Part shown: positions 32,867-43,149 of the stretch, piece by piece
Layout: each line of letters opens with the position of its first letter
Position numbering within the stretch: position 1 is the first letter of the stretch
DNA from: Isoetes taiwanensis
Lineage: Eukaryota > Streptophyta > Lycopodiopsida > Isoetales > Isoetaceae
Assembly: GCA_021234155.1 (NCBI GenBank)
Contig: JAJEKV010000058.1
Location: 5,528,600-5,592,599 of the forward strand
DNA: 64,000 nucleotides
Direction of reading: 5' to 3'
Program-made: the position numbers and the translations under genes
Notes under the pieces: model-generated
What the model saw: the letters and a program-made list of their open reading frames with translations, nothing else
Told to the model about the DNA's origin: nothing
Databases searched by the model: none

Positions 32867-34489
32867 TGTTACGAATCCAACTCAGAAATCAGCTAAGTTC
32901 TTATCCTAGCACACAGCAGGAAAAAGGCAGAACTCTCCACCCAACCATAGAATCCTCAGATTCACCCCCGAGCAGAGAGAGACAGCAAAAAGCCAATCGC
33001 CAAAACACACCTCCCTTCCTTCAACGTCCTTCCCTATTCATATGTCCACATCCCCTATTCATAAGTCCTCCTCCCTATTCATAAGTCCTCCTCCCATATC
33101 GGGGACAGCCTGTGGACGTCACGCCCACCTACAAGTACCTAGGGGTGGAGTTCCCCTCCTCGCCTCGGTTTGGGAGGCATCTATCCGCTATGGTGACAAA
33201 GCAGGCCGGAAAGCGCTTTTATGCCATGTAACAAAAACCACCGTGCAGAGCTATATGATTGGGGGCCATCAGTCACACGTTCTCGCACCGGTCGAGCCCG
33301 GCCCTTTCAGACGGGTCGAGGTTTAGTCCTGGTCTGCCTCTTTTGGCGCACTGAATGACTTGGAGCAGGTGCGTAAGGCATTTTTGGCACTGCACTTGGT
33401 GAAACCTTCAGTCCCCTATCGATTCTGCTGCAGAAATCGATTCTTGCCGCCACGGGCAAACCCTTGATAGACACATCGCCTATTTTCGTGAAAGTGGTTA
33501 CTATGGGTGATGCTCGCCCCCGCGACTGGCTTACACCAGGGCTATGAGTCCGCAGCCGCTTAGGGCCCGTTTGAGGGGTAAGAGAGACTGGTTCGCCAGA
33601 TGGAACGCGGCAGGAGCACGACAAATCAGCGCATACCGGGCGCAGCGCGGCCGATCGTGGGCCCAGCGGGAGTACCTAGATGCTTGTTTCCTTGGCAAGC
33701 TCGGGACCCCATTGCTCTAGAGCAGGTCAAAATGGCCCATTACAAGGAGCACATCAACCCGTGCACAGCCCGGGGCCCACTCTACCTCTGCGTTCCCAAC
33801 CGCCCGGAAAAGCGGACTCATTGCCTCCATTCGCGACGCAGTGCCCACCATCTTCGCGATCGAGGCAGGCAGGTGGATTGGGGCCCCCGCCAGGGTTCGG
33901 CTCGCCTTTGTCAAACGGGTGCCATTGAGGATGAGTCTCACACTTTCCAGAGTTGCCCAACGTGCGGTCGGATCCAGGGCCGATCACGCCCCTTAGTACC
34001 TACGGACGTGTTCTTGCATTTGCCGATGAACACACCGCAAGAGACGTGCCACGGGTCATACATCCAGAGGTACCGGACCGGCGAGGTCACCTTTGCCCCA
34101 CTGGCTGTCTCACGACTAGGCACTACGGGGTGGTGCATGATCAGATATATTGGGATGTTTACGCATTTTATATGATTAGCACGGTTTGTCGGCCAGGGTG
34201 ATTGTCGCCACGGTTTTCCCTCGAAAACCCTTCGGGGCGGGGGTTTTTTAATCCGGGCAGTAATCCGCTTGCTGCGTTTTTGTATTGGGTCCCATAGACC
34301 GATTGGTCTCCGTGGACGATAAAAGTACCTTCCTTCCTTCCTTCCTTCCTATTTATAAGTCCTCTTCTCTATTTATAAGCTGTGCTCTCTCTTTAGCCTT
34401 TTTCCCTCTGGCCTTAATTGGTTGTGCCCAATAAAGCATCCCTTAAGCGACTGTTACATATTTTTAGACTCTAGCTCAGAATCGTAACA
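32867..34489 (-). repeat. Left LTR (3' LTR) of the Gag-only element, split by a LINE
   Basis: Two parts, 32,867-33,095 and 34,350-34,489, total 369 bases and align end to end with the right LTR. The break falls within a run of CTATTTATAAGTCCTC repeats. Confidence 0.85.
33096..34349 (+). mobile_element. 5'-truncated LINE inserted in the Gypsy LTR, (TTCC)n tail
   Basis: It begins within the region after the RT domain ('TYKYLGVEF', 33,119 on) and continues through 'AGKRFYAM', 'NHRAELYDW' and the C-terminal 'AIEDESHTFQSCPTC' block. A 3' UTR with the hairpin CGAAAACCCTTCGGGGCGGG (about 34,215) and the terminal GGTCTCCGTGGACGATAAAA follows, then four to five TTCC units to 34,349. Frames change several times, so the ORF is broken. 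Right of the tail the LTR resumes at TATTTATAAG. A clean target duplication cannot be read because the target itself is CT-rich. Confidence 0.75.
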
Positions 34490-34543
34490 GCCCACCGGGG
34501 TAAAAGACAATTGTCCTCAGTTGTGCTTCCCAATGCCAAGAAT

Positions 34544-35281
34544 TGTGGGAAATAATTATGTTCATATCATAATCCAGGAGGTTATATTGGTTTCTAAACA
34601 GCCACAGATATTTGGTTCATACCTACCCTAGATTAACTGAGTTGACAGTGAACATTACATATGAAGCAAACAAGTGTCTATCAGTGTTGGGGATGCAGTA
34701 AGCTGTGCAGGTGACATGCGTATTCACAGTTGAAATAATGGTTAAACCTGTATGATAATGTACATAGTGAACATTATATTTTCTAAGGTTTCATATGGTG
34801 AAGTATAACCTAAGGTTATAAGGTTATATTTAAGAAACCATTGAAATCGAACGTGAATAGAAAGTTGACTCCAACGAAGGTCGGCCGAATTGTTTGGGAG
34901 GGAAAAAAAACAGTTGAATATGTCGGTCTTATCAGAGATCGACATGCAGCTCCTGTGTAGAGATCGGTCCGGCGAATAGGCCGTGACTGATCCTATAAGA
35001 AAACCTAAATTGTATAGATGGGCACCGGGCATTTTTGGAGTTCACATTGCAGTTCATATATCATTCCTTTGAATTCATAGGTAATGACTATTGAATATGT
35101 TTTTTGAAAGAGAGTAACATTAAATAATGAGATTGCTGGTTGTTGTGTTTCTATCATGATGGTATGAGTATATTTGTTGAAGTGAATTTGCAATTATATA
35201 TTGTAAGTGATTGTTGCAAATTGGATACTCAAAGGTGAAATTGTGATTTTGTTAGTTCATTATTGCTATAAAATCATAACA
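34544..35281 (+). repeat. 5' LTR of the Copia element
   Basis: 738 bases, TG...CA bounded, followed two bases later by the tRNA-iMet complement TGGTATCAGAGC. The pair with 40,093-40,829 is about 99 percent identical. Confidence 0.9.
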
Positions 35282-35309
35282 GTGGTATCAGAGCTAGCTT
35301 GCAGACAAC

Positions 35310-36782
35310 ATGTCTAGCAGATTCGGAGCAGGTTTATTGAATGCCATAGAGGTATTCAAAGGGGATTCTGGCTTCCAAGTGTGGAAGGAAAAAGTGAAGC
35401 ATGTGCTTCAAGTAGAAGATCTATGGGATCTTATTGTATCTCCAGAAGGAGAAACCAGTGTGCTCAGCTCCAGGAGGAGATTGACATCTGAGACAAATGA
35501 GGGAAGTTCATCTTCACCTGAAGAACAAGGGGAAGTGGCAGCAGCAGAAGTTAGTGTAACTTCTGGACTAGGAGGAGTGGCTGACAGTGCAAAATTTCGT
35601 GAAGCACAAGGCATCATAATGAGTAAAGTTAGTTCAGGGATTGTGTTGAAATTAAGGGGAATGACACCAAAACAGATGTGGAATTATATGATGAAAACTT
35701 ATGAGGCTAAAACTTCTTCACAGATTGATGTACTGGAAAATGAACTGAGGAGGCTAAAGTTTCATGATAAGGACAATGTGAATGAGTTTTTCCAAACCTT
35801 TGATAACATAATTGCAGATTTGGAGGGAGCTGGAATAGTCTATTCTCAACAACAGCAAGTGCTGGCTATTTCTAGAGCAGTCACAAGCTTGGGAAATATA
35901 GCAACATTCATTAGGACTATTGCCACCACTAGAATAGAAGCTGAGAGAATGCTCAAGACTGAGCTTGAGCAAAACAGGGTGCTTGAGGAAGAAGACACAT
36001 CACAGATCCTAATGGCAAAGGGGAAAGGAAAAACTGAAAATCGCCAAGGGGGAAAAGTGGGACCATGTTTTGGCTGCAATGAGTATGGTCACATCAAAGT
36101 TAACTGCCCAAAGCTTTCAAAAGACATTCACTGCTACAATTGTGGGGGCAGAGGCCATTATGCCACGAGTTGTCCATCTCCAAAGGAAAATTTCAGAAAC
36201 AAGAATAAAGGAGGAAGGGGAAATCAGAATTTCAGAGGCAGGGGAAGAGGAAGAGGTAGAAGATCAGGCCCTGAAGCTAACTTGGCAGAAGAAATTCCTC
36301 TTGAAGAGGAAACTGGTGATGAAGAAGAAGAGGTAAGTAATTCAGCTTATTTGTCATGTGAAGATAGATCTAATGGTGATGATATTCTCATTTTAGATAG
36401 TGGAGCTGAGAAAACCATTGCCTGCTCAACAAAAATCTTGAAAGAGTGTAAAGGAAATGGAGGTGGGCACATTCAAGTTGGTAATGGCAATTTACAAAGG
36501 GTTGAAGATGTGGGAGTGCTTGAGTTATTTGACCTAAAGGGAAGAAGAGTGAATTTACAAAATGTACTTTGTGTTCCTAGTTTAGTGAGGAATTTGATTT
36601 CCATTGCTCAACTAGTTGACATGGGATTCAAAGTTGTTTTTGAGCAATTACATTGTAAAATCTTTGAAGGCAATGAATTGAAGTTTTTGGGAAGACGAGT
36701 TGGAAATCTGTTTGGTATAAATCTTAATTGTTTTGGCAGTGTGAACTTGACAACGAAACCAAACATTGAATTATGGCATTAG
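35310..36782 (+). CDS. Copia Gag-protease ORF (490 residues, ends at premature stop)
   Basis: It opens 15 bases after the primer site. The Gag domain ('GDSGFQVWKEKVKHVL' onwards, UBN2-type) occupies about residues 15-230. Two CCHC zinc knuckles follow: 'CFGCNEYGHIKVNC' (253-266) and 'CYNCGGRGHYATSC' (275-288). A Gly/Arg-rich and then acidic linker leads to the aspartic protease motif 'LDSGAEKTI' (Asp363). The start of the GAG-pre-integrase motif 'LWH' is cut by TAG at 36,780-36,782; the frame continues 'RLGHTNI' after it. The protein would coat and process the particle. The stop removes integrase and RT from the polyprotein. Confidence 0.85.
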   Translation: MSSRFGAGLLNAIEVFKGDSGFQVWKEKVKHVLQVEDLWDLIVSPEGETSVLSSRRRLTSETNEGSSSSPEEQGEVAAAEVSVTSGLGGVADSAKFREAQGIIMSKVSSGIVLKLRGMTPKQMWNYMMKTYEAKTSSQIDVLENELRRLKFHDKDNVNEFFQTFDNIIADLEGAGIVYSQQQQVLAISRAVTSLGNIATFIRTIATTRIEAERMLKTELEQNRVLEEEDTSQILMAKGKGKTENRQGGKVGPCFGCNEYGHIKVNCPKLSKDIHCYNCGGRGHYATSCPSPKENFRNKNKGGRGNQNFRGRGRGRGRRSGPEANLAEEIPLEEETGDEEEEVSNSAYLSCEDRSNGDDILILDSGAEKTIACSTKILKECKGNGGGHIQVGNGNLQRVEDVGVLELFDLKGRRVNLQNVLCVPSLVRNLISIAQLVDMGFKVVFEQLHCKIFEGNELKFLGRRVGNLFGINLNCFGSVNLTTKPNIELWH

Positions 36783-36849
36783 AGGCTTGGACACACAAAT
36801 ATTAAAAATATAGAAATGATGATAAAACAAGGCTGGTTGGACTCAGCAT

Positions 36850-37430
36850 ATTTCTTATTAGCCAGAATGACTTTAGCTAAACTTGCTCGATATTAATCCC
36901 AAAACTTTCTGTGGTTTAGCTAAACTGTACACATTTTTTCTCTCATATTTTCTAGCGTTTAGCTAAACTAACTCAAACATCATCCTAAAACTTTCTATGG
37001 TGTTGCCAACAGAAAATATTAAACCAAATTACTATACCTTTTTTTTTCAATATATTCCACTTATTTTAGTCATTTTCTTTGTGAAAACATTCTAAAACAA
37101 TGCTAATTAGCAAAGTCTAGGACTCAAATTAATTCATAATGCTAGAGAAACTACTAATCATATATTTCATATAAACTAAAATGATGTTAGCTAAACTAGC
37201 CCGAAATTCATTCTAAAAGTTTCTACGGTTTAGCTAAACAATACAAAATTTCACTCTCTTACTTTCTGGCGTTTTGCTAAAGAGCTCCAGGACTGGTGCA
37301 GTCCCGAAAAACGTTAAGCTAAAATTATAATTTTTTTCCCAATTTTTTCCATTTACTTTAGCCAATTTTCTTTAAAAATGTGCTAAAAAATCGCCAAATA
37401 GCTAAGTTTAGCCCTTAAATTATTCCATGC
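36850..37430. repeat. Foreign segment with TTTAGCTAAAC repeats inside the Copia body
   Basis: The Copia coding sequence stops after 'NIKNIEMMIKQG' (about 36,830) and resumes at about 37,432 ('RLPFTKAKRKAKEIL'). The intervening AT-rich sequence is a diverged direct repeat: 36,871-36,970 matches 37,184-37,283 at a spacing of 313 bases. The palindromic word GTTTAGCTAAAC or variants occur at least six times. The zinc-binding part of integrase is missing, so it replaced rather than simply interrupted coding sequence. It could be a MITE insertion plus deletion, or transduced sequence. Confidence 0.6.
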
Positions 37431-37431
37431 A

Positions 37432-40104
37432 CAGCAGGTTGCCATTTACAAAGGCAAAAAGGAAAGCAAAGGAAATTCTAGAACTGATTCATACGGATAT
37501 TTGTGGACCCCTGAATGTCACAGGAATATCAGGCAAACGATATTTTATAACATTTGTTGATGATTAGTTTTTTGTCTCAAAACAAAGGATCTTGCATTTG
37601 AAGCCTTTAAAAGGTTTGCTGCTGAAGAAGAGTGCTCAACTGGAAGAAAGATCAAGTATGTTCGATCTGATAGAGGAGGTGAGTACATGTCTTCTAAATT
37701 TGTAAGTTTTTGCATAAATAAAGGAATCAAGAGGCAATATACCTGTAGTTATACCCCACAACAAAATGGAGTAGCTGAAAGGATGAACAAAACCATTTTA
37801 AATGCAACTAGATCCATGCTTAAGCATGCTGGCCTTCCTAATTTTCTTTGGGAAGAGGCTGTAAAGACAGCTGTGGAAATGCATAATGTTTTGCCCTCAA
37901 GGGCTATAAATGGGAACACCCCAGAAAAAATGTGGTCAGGAAAGGAACCAAGCTATGAGAAATATAAAGCATATGGCTGCCTGGGTTATACTCATGTCCC
38001 TGAAGAACTAAGGCAAAAATTGGATAACAGATCGACCATAAGCTATTTAGTTGGATATGATGAAAATACTAAGGGGTTCAGAATGTATAATCCAGCAAAG
38101 AGGAATATTCTGATGAGCAGGGATGTCACTTTTGTGGAAAACCAGCTATACAAACCTATGGTCAATTGGAAAACAGTCAATGAGAAAGATGAAACCAAAG
38201 GAGTTGAAGAAACAATAGAGAAGGTGACAGAAAAAGGAATATCAGAAAATAAGTTAATGGTTGACTTGGATGAAGACAAAGAAAAGGGGGAAAATACTAT
38301 AGAGCAGAATATTGAGAATGGATCAGAAAAAAGAGCCATTAGAGAAGAAATAGGGGAACAAGTTACAACTGAAAATAAAGGTAAGAAAAGGAGAAGTGAA
38401 GCAGAAAGGCTTAAAGAAGAGTTAAAGTTTGATGTAGATACATATGGGAGAAAAGAAGATGGCAAAAGTGGGAGAACAGATAGATCACTTGAAGATACAT
38501 CAGAAGCATTGATTATACTAGAAACTGGAGTGCCAGAGGATTTTGAGGATGCAATAAATAGGCATGACAGTGAAAATTGGAAAAGGGCCATGATGGAAGA
38601 AATGGAATCTTTTGAAAGAACCTCAACCTATGAGATTACAACTTTGCCAAAGGGGAAACAAGCAATTGGAAATAAATGGATCTTCAAATTAAAACAAAAT
38701 GCAGATGGTTCGGCCAAGTACAAGGCAAGATTAGTGGCTCAAGGATATTCTCAACAAAAGGGGATTGACTTTGAAGAGACATATTCGCCTGTAGTAAAGA
38801 TGACTAGTATCAGAATGATTATAGCTATGGCAAATGCATTAAACATGGAATTACATCACATGGACGTATGCACAGCATTTTTGAATGCTGAGTTGGAAGA
38901 GGAAGTATACATGAGGCAAGCACAAGGATTTGAAAATGGTAAGGAAAATGTATGGAGATTGAAGAGAGCAGTCTATAGCTTAAAACAGGCCCCTAGACAA
39001 TGGTATAAATGTATTGACAGTTATCTGAAAGAGCAGGGACTTAGAAAGCTTGAAAATGATGGGAATGTATATATTTTAAAAGAGGGAAAAGGTGTGTGCA
39101 TTGTAGCCATTTATGTTGATGATTGTGTGCTAGCAGCAAGCAACATGGAGATTCTTAATCAATGCAAGGAAATATTGAAAGAAAAATATAAAATGACGGA
39201 TTTGGGGGAGTTGTCTAAGTTTTTGGGAATTGAAATTAAAAGAGACAGGGCCAATAAAAGAATATTCATGTGTCAAGAAAAGTACATTGATGCAGTGTTG
39301 GAAAGATTTAATATGCAAAGTTGCAATCCAGTGAAAATACCATTGACTGCAGGGGAAAAGTTGTCCAAACATATGTCACCAAAGACTGAAAGAGAAAGAG
39401 AAGAAATGAGAAAAATACCTTACAGGCAACTAGTTGGAAGTTTACTACATGTTGCAAATCACACTCGGCCTGACATAAGCTACATTGTAAATGTGTTAAG
39501 TAGGTATAACAGTGATCCAGGTAAACATCATTGGTTGGCAGCAAAGAAAGTCTTGAGATTCCTAAAGGGAACAAAGACAAGAGGGATTGGATATTATGGA
39601 GATGATTTGGAATTAAAGGCATATGCAGATGCTGATTGGTGTGGTGATGTAGATGAAAGGAAGTCAACCTCAGGCTATGTACTAATATTTGGTGGTGGTC
39701 CTGTATGCTGGAGAACAAAGAAACAGTCAGCCATAGCACTATCCACAGCAGAATCTGAATATGCTGCCACAACACTTGCAAGCAAAGAAATAATTTGGAG
39801 CAGAAGATTTCTGAGTGAATTAGGGATCATACAAACCAAGGGAACAACATTATTTTGTGATAGCCAAAGTTGTATAGCAATGTGCAAAAATCCAGTTATG
39901 CATGAAAGAACAAAACATATAGAGATGGAGATGCATTTTATCAGAGAAATGGTGAATCAGGGTATTGTTGAACTTAAATACATTTGTTCTGAGAAACAAT
40001 TGGCAGACATATTCACAAAGGGTTTAAGTTGTAGCAGATTTTCAAAGCTGGCAGAAGAAATGAATTGTAAGGATTATGATCTGAAAGGGGAATGTGGGAA
40101 ATAA
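37432..40104 (+). pseudogene. Copia integrase-RT-RNase H frame (open from 37,687, 805 codons)
   Basis: The integrase core begins at about 37,480 ('LIHTDICGPL') but 'FVDD' is followed by TAG (37,564) and a slip. The open frame from 37,687 includes 'QQNGVAERMNKTI' (integrase), a low-complexity Glu/Lys linker, and the RT with 'KWIFKLKQNADG', 'KARLVAQGY', 'MDVCTAFLNAEL' and the catalytic 'YVDD' at residues 476-479. RNase H has 'ADADWCGD' (from about 647) and 'STAESEYAA'. RT and RNase H look intact. Because the N-terminal half is broken, the polyprotein cannot be made from this copy. A 182-codon minus-strand frame at 38,043-38,591 is its shadow. Confidence 0.85.
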
Positions 40105-40829
40105 TTATGTTCATATCATAATCCAGGAGGTTATATTGGTTTCTAAACAGCCACAGATATTTGGTTCATACCTACCCTAGATTAACTGAGTTGACAGTGA
40201 ACATTACATATGAAGCAAACAGGTGTCTATCAGTGTTGGGGATGCAGTAAGCTGTGCAGGTGACATGCGTATTCACAGTTGAAATAATGGTTAAACCTGT
40301 ATGATAATGTACATAGTGAACATTATATTTTCTAAGGTTTCATATGGTGAAGTATAACCTAAGGTTATAAGGTTATATTTAAGAAACCATTGAAATCGAA
40401 TGTGAATAGAAAGTTGACTCCAACGAAGGTCGGCCGAATTGTTTGGGAGGGAAAAAAACAGTTGAATATGTCGGTCTTATCAGAGATCGACATGCAGCTC
40501 TTGTGTAGAGATCGGTCCGGCGAATAGGCCGTGACTGATCCTATAAGAAAACCTAAATTGTATAGATGGGCACCGGGCATTTTTGGAGTTCACATTGCAG
40601 TTCATATATCATTCCTTTGAATTCATAGGTAATGACTATTGAATATGTTTTTTGAAATAGAGTAACATTAAATAATGAGATTGCTGGTTGTTGTGTTTCT
40701 ATCATGATGGTATGAGTATATTTGTTGAAGTGAATTTGCAATTATATATTGTAAGTGATTGTTGCAAATTGGATACTCAAAGGTGAAATTGTGATTTTGT
40801 TAGTTCATTATTGCTATAAAATCATAACA
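40093..40829 (+). repeat. 3' LTR of the Copia element
   Basis: 737 bases. It starts immediately after the end of the RNase H frame: the stop TAA at 40,102-40,104 lies inside the LTR, so the coding region overlaps it by a few bases. Confidence 0.9.
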
Positions 40830-41244
40830 GGAATCACACAAGAAATCTGTCTCTAAGTTCCTCGAACTTAGACAAACTGCAAAGGGCAAAGGAAAGTGAC
40901 TGGACTCGCCACCTATCACCTTTCCTTTCTGCCTTTATCCCATCATCTTTTGGCCGAAAGACAACGTACAAAGGTCAGCGTATGTTTGGGGTCATGACTC
41001 CCAACCCATACGGCCTATCCATCAGGTTACCAACTGATGCAACGTCCTCTTGGACTCTTGCCTATTCAAGGCACAGTGTACACTGCTAGTATTAGTCTTG
41101 CTAATACCTCTTGGGGATTAGACTCCTCCCAAGGCTGAGCATCATGCTCCTAGACCAGTTAACTTGGTCCTCGACCTACCAGGCCGGAGATCTGTCTACA
41201 CAAATCTTGGTGGCTACCCACCGGGAAAAAAAAAACAATTGTCC

Positions 41245-42603
41245 TCAATTGTCAGAAGCTTCCGCAGCTTCAGAGCCCCGAACAGATCTTCGGCTGTCTT
41301 CTTTATTGCCACCTCGTGGACGTGGGTACCGATCAGAGCGTGGATGCTTAGCATTATGAGTACAATCCCGAGCGAAGTGCCCAGGTTTACCACAATTATA
41401 ACAATCAAAAGAGTGGAATTCCCGCTTGCCCAAACAGTCAGATGTTGAATTGTGTTGTTTGGAATCTTGTGGAAGCTCAGCTTTTGAAGTCATCACCTGA
41501 GACCTATATTGGGACTCTTGAGACCTGTATTGGGACTCTTGCCACCTCTTATGGGACTCGGATTGTGCCCGAGTGTTGTGAGCCTCATGAGCTAAAGCCA
41601 TCGTGCGAGCTTGTTGTAAAGTTTTGGGCCGCAACAACTTAATAAAAGAAAATTCCTTTCGTAAAGCCATAAGGAATCGTACCCGCCGATCATGAGAAGA
41701 AATCCCTGGAAGAAGACTGAGCAAGGAGTTAAACCGACTCGTAAAATCTTTCACTGTTTCATCCCCTCTCTGACGTAAAGTTTGCCACTGATATTTAAGA
41801 TCATCCTCAAAATCATCGGGAAGAAATTCCCACTTGAGCAATTTCTGCATACGCGCCCAAGTAACAACAGGATATCCTGCATCACGTTCTTCCTTCAAAA
41901 CAGTAGACCACCACAAGACTAGTTCCCCCTCCAATTGACAACGGGCCCAATACAACTTCCGCTCCTCTGAATGACCATGTTCTTGAAAGAAATCCTCCAT
42001 CTTGGTAATCCACCACAACAGCGAGACACCATCACGTTCGCCCTTAAAGAATGTAGGAACTTCCTTAGGATCTTTCGGAAACTTCTTTTTAGCAGCTTGC
42101 TTTTTATCCCTGTCAGAACCACCAGAATTATTCCCTCCATCTGGAGAACTCCGATCAGGCGAGGAATCTCGAGACACTGAATCATCGCTATTGGTTGGCT
42201 CATCATGTCGGGGTCGACGTGCTACCTTATGGCTGTTAAATTTTGTGCTCTCAGAGACCTTTCGATCATTAAACTTTTTGATCTCAGCTGACAATTCTCG
42301 CATTGTCCTTTCCAACGAATCCTCCTCATCACCAATCGGAGCACCCTCTGTGTGCCCACGACCCTTTCGAGCATCGAACATCAGAGAATCTTGTAGAAAT
42401 CCTTCACTTACCAGTGGAACTTGATTTTTTGAAGCATCTAATGCCATCTCAAGCTTTTTCTTCTGTTTTTGTAAACCAGACCCATCGGGCATACCATTTC
42501 CAAGGCCATCATCCTTTTCTGGCAGAACTTCCAAGGACAGTCCTGACGACTTCTTAAAATGTCGGCGTGAAGCGCTCGACCCCTCACCAGCAGGTAAATC
42601 CAT
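41245..42603 (-). CDS. Intact Gag ORF of the Gypsy-type element (452 residues)
   Basis: The ATG lies about 60 bases inside the 5' LTR/primer site on the minus strand. The N-terminal third is charged and Ser/Asp-rich. A Ty3/Gypsy retrotrans_gag domain follows ('VPTFFKGERDGVSLLWW', 'EGELVLWWSTVLKEE', 'QRGDETVKDFTSRFNSL') at about residues 190-350. One CCHC knuckle 'CYNCGKPGHFARDC' sits at 401-414 (41,403-41,362), then an Arg-rich tail to the stop. There are no stops or frame slips, in contrast to the decayed elements around it, which suggests constraint or recent arrival. The product would form the particle and bind RNA. No pol gene is present in the element. Confidence 0.85.
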   Translation of the reverse strand: MDLPAGEGSSASRRHFKKSSGLSLEVLPEKDDGLGNGMPDGSGLQKQKKKLEMALDASKNQVPLVSEGFLQDSLMFDARKGRGHTEGAPIGDEEDSLERTMRELSAEIKKFNDRKVSESTKFNSHKVARRPRHDEPTNSDDSVSRDSSPDRSSPDGGNNSGGSDRDKKQAAKKKFPKDPKEVPTFFKGERDGVSLLWWITKMEDFFQEHGHSEERKLYWARCQLEGELVLWWSTVLKEERDAGYPVVTWARMQKLLKWEFLPDDFEDDLKYQWQTLRQRGDETVKDFTSRFNSLLSLLPGISSHDRRVRFLMALRKEFSFIKLLRPKTLQQARTMALAHEAHNTRAQSESHKRWQESQYRSQESQYRSQVMTSKAELPQDSKQHNSTSDCLGKREFHSFDCYNCGKPGHFARDCTHNAKHPRSDRYPRPRGGNKEDSRRSVRGSEAAEASDN

Positions 42604-42666
42604 GTCTTCCGCTCAGATTGTGTGCAGACTTCGCTTTCAATTACCAGCTCTCAGTGAAAGCACCAC

Positions 42667-43035
42667 TGTTACGAATCCAACTCAGAAATCAGCTAAGTTC
42701 TTATCCTAGCACACAGCAGGAAAAAGGCAGAACTCTCCACCCAACCATAGAATCCTCAGATTCACCCCCGAGCAGAGAGAGACAGCAAAAAGCCAATCGC
42801 CAAAACACACCTCCCTTCCTTCAACGTCCTTCCCTATTCATATGTCCACTTCCCCTATTCATAAGTCCTCCTCCCTATTCATAAGTCCTCCTCCCTATTT
42901 ATAAGCCCTCTTCTCTATTTATAAGCTGTGCTCTCTCTTTAGCCTTTTTCCCTCTGGCCTTAATTGGCTGTGCCCAATAAAGCATCCCTTAAGCGACTGT
43001 TACATATTTTTAGACTCTAGCTCAGAATCGTAACA
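42667..43035 (-). repeat. Right LTR (5' LTR) of the Gag-only element
   Basis: 369 bases beginning TGTTACGAATCC and ending CGTAACA, followed by the target duplication ATTAT. It carries several CTATTTATAAG-like words that on the minus strand could serve as TATA-like elements. Confidence 0.85.
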
Positions 43036-43149
43036 ATTATTCAATAAAAACTTGCAAAGGCTTACTTGCAAAGGCCAAAATAAGATTCTAAAATACATGT
43101 TGGACGTGCTTAAGAAAACAAAAAGAAGAAATATTACATACTTGCATTA

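Larger units (their letters stand above)
34544..40829 (+). mobile_element. Ty1/Copia LTR retrotransposon, 6.3 kb, nested in the Gypsy element
   Basis: LTRs at 34,544-35,281 (738 bp) and 40,093-40,829 (737 bp) begin TGTGGGAAATAATTATG and end ATAACA. By eye they differ at only four or five bases plus a one-base A-run indel. TSD is imperfect: AGAAT before, GGAAT after. The tRNA-iMet primer site TGGTATCAGAGC lies at 35,283-35,294. Order is Gag, protease, integrase, RT, RNase H, as in Copia. The reading frame is broken between protease and integrase by a TAG at 36,780, a roughly 580-bp foreign segment, and a stop and slip at about 37,564. The downstream 805-codon frame is open. The near-identical LTRs mark a recent insertion despite the broken body. 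Confidence 0.9.
32867..43035 (-). mobile_element. Gag-only Gypsy-type LTR element (TR-GAG-like), with two nested insertions
   Basis: LTRs are 369 bp each: left 32,867-33,095 plus 34,350-34,489 (split by a LINE), right 42,667-43,035. Both begin TGTTACGAATCC and end CGTAACA on the plus strand. Perfect 5-bp TSD ATTAT flanks it (32,862-32,866, 43,036-43,040). The element reads on the minus strand. A candidate tRNA primer site (TGGTGCTTTCACTGAGAGC, 42,646-42,664) directly follows the 5' LTR. Subtracting the Copia insertion leaves only about 1.9 kb of interior, filled by one intact Gag ORF and untranslated sequence. No protease, RT, RNase H or integrase exists, so it must have moved with enzymes supplied in trans. 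Confidence 0.85.

Noticed and set aside
33600..34175. 191-codon plus-strand ORF as an independent gene
   Set aside because: It is one frame through the decayed C-terminal region of the LINE at 33,096-34,349; the matching protein blocks switch frames around it.
38043..38591. 182-codon minus-strand ORF opposite the Copia linker region
   Set aside because: It is the Ser/Leu-rich antisense reading of the Glu/Lys-rich Copia linker, and no domain is visible.
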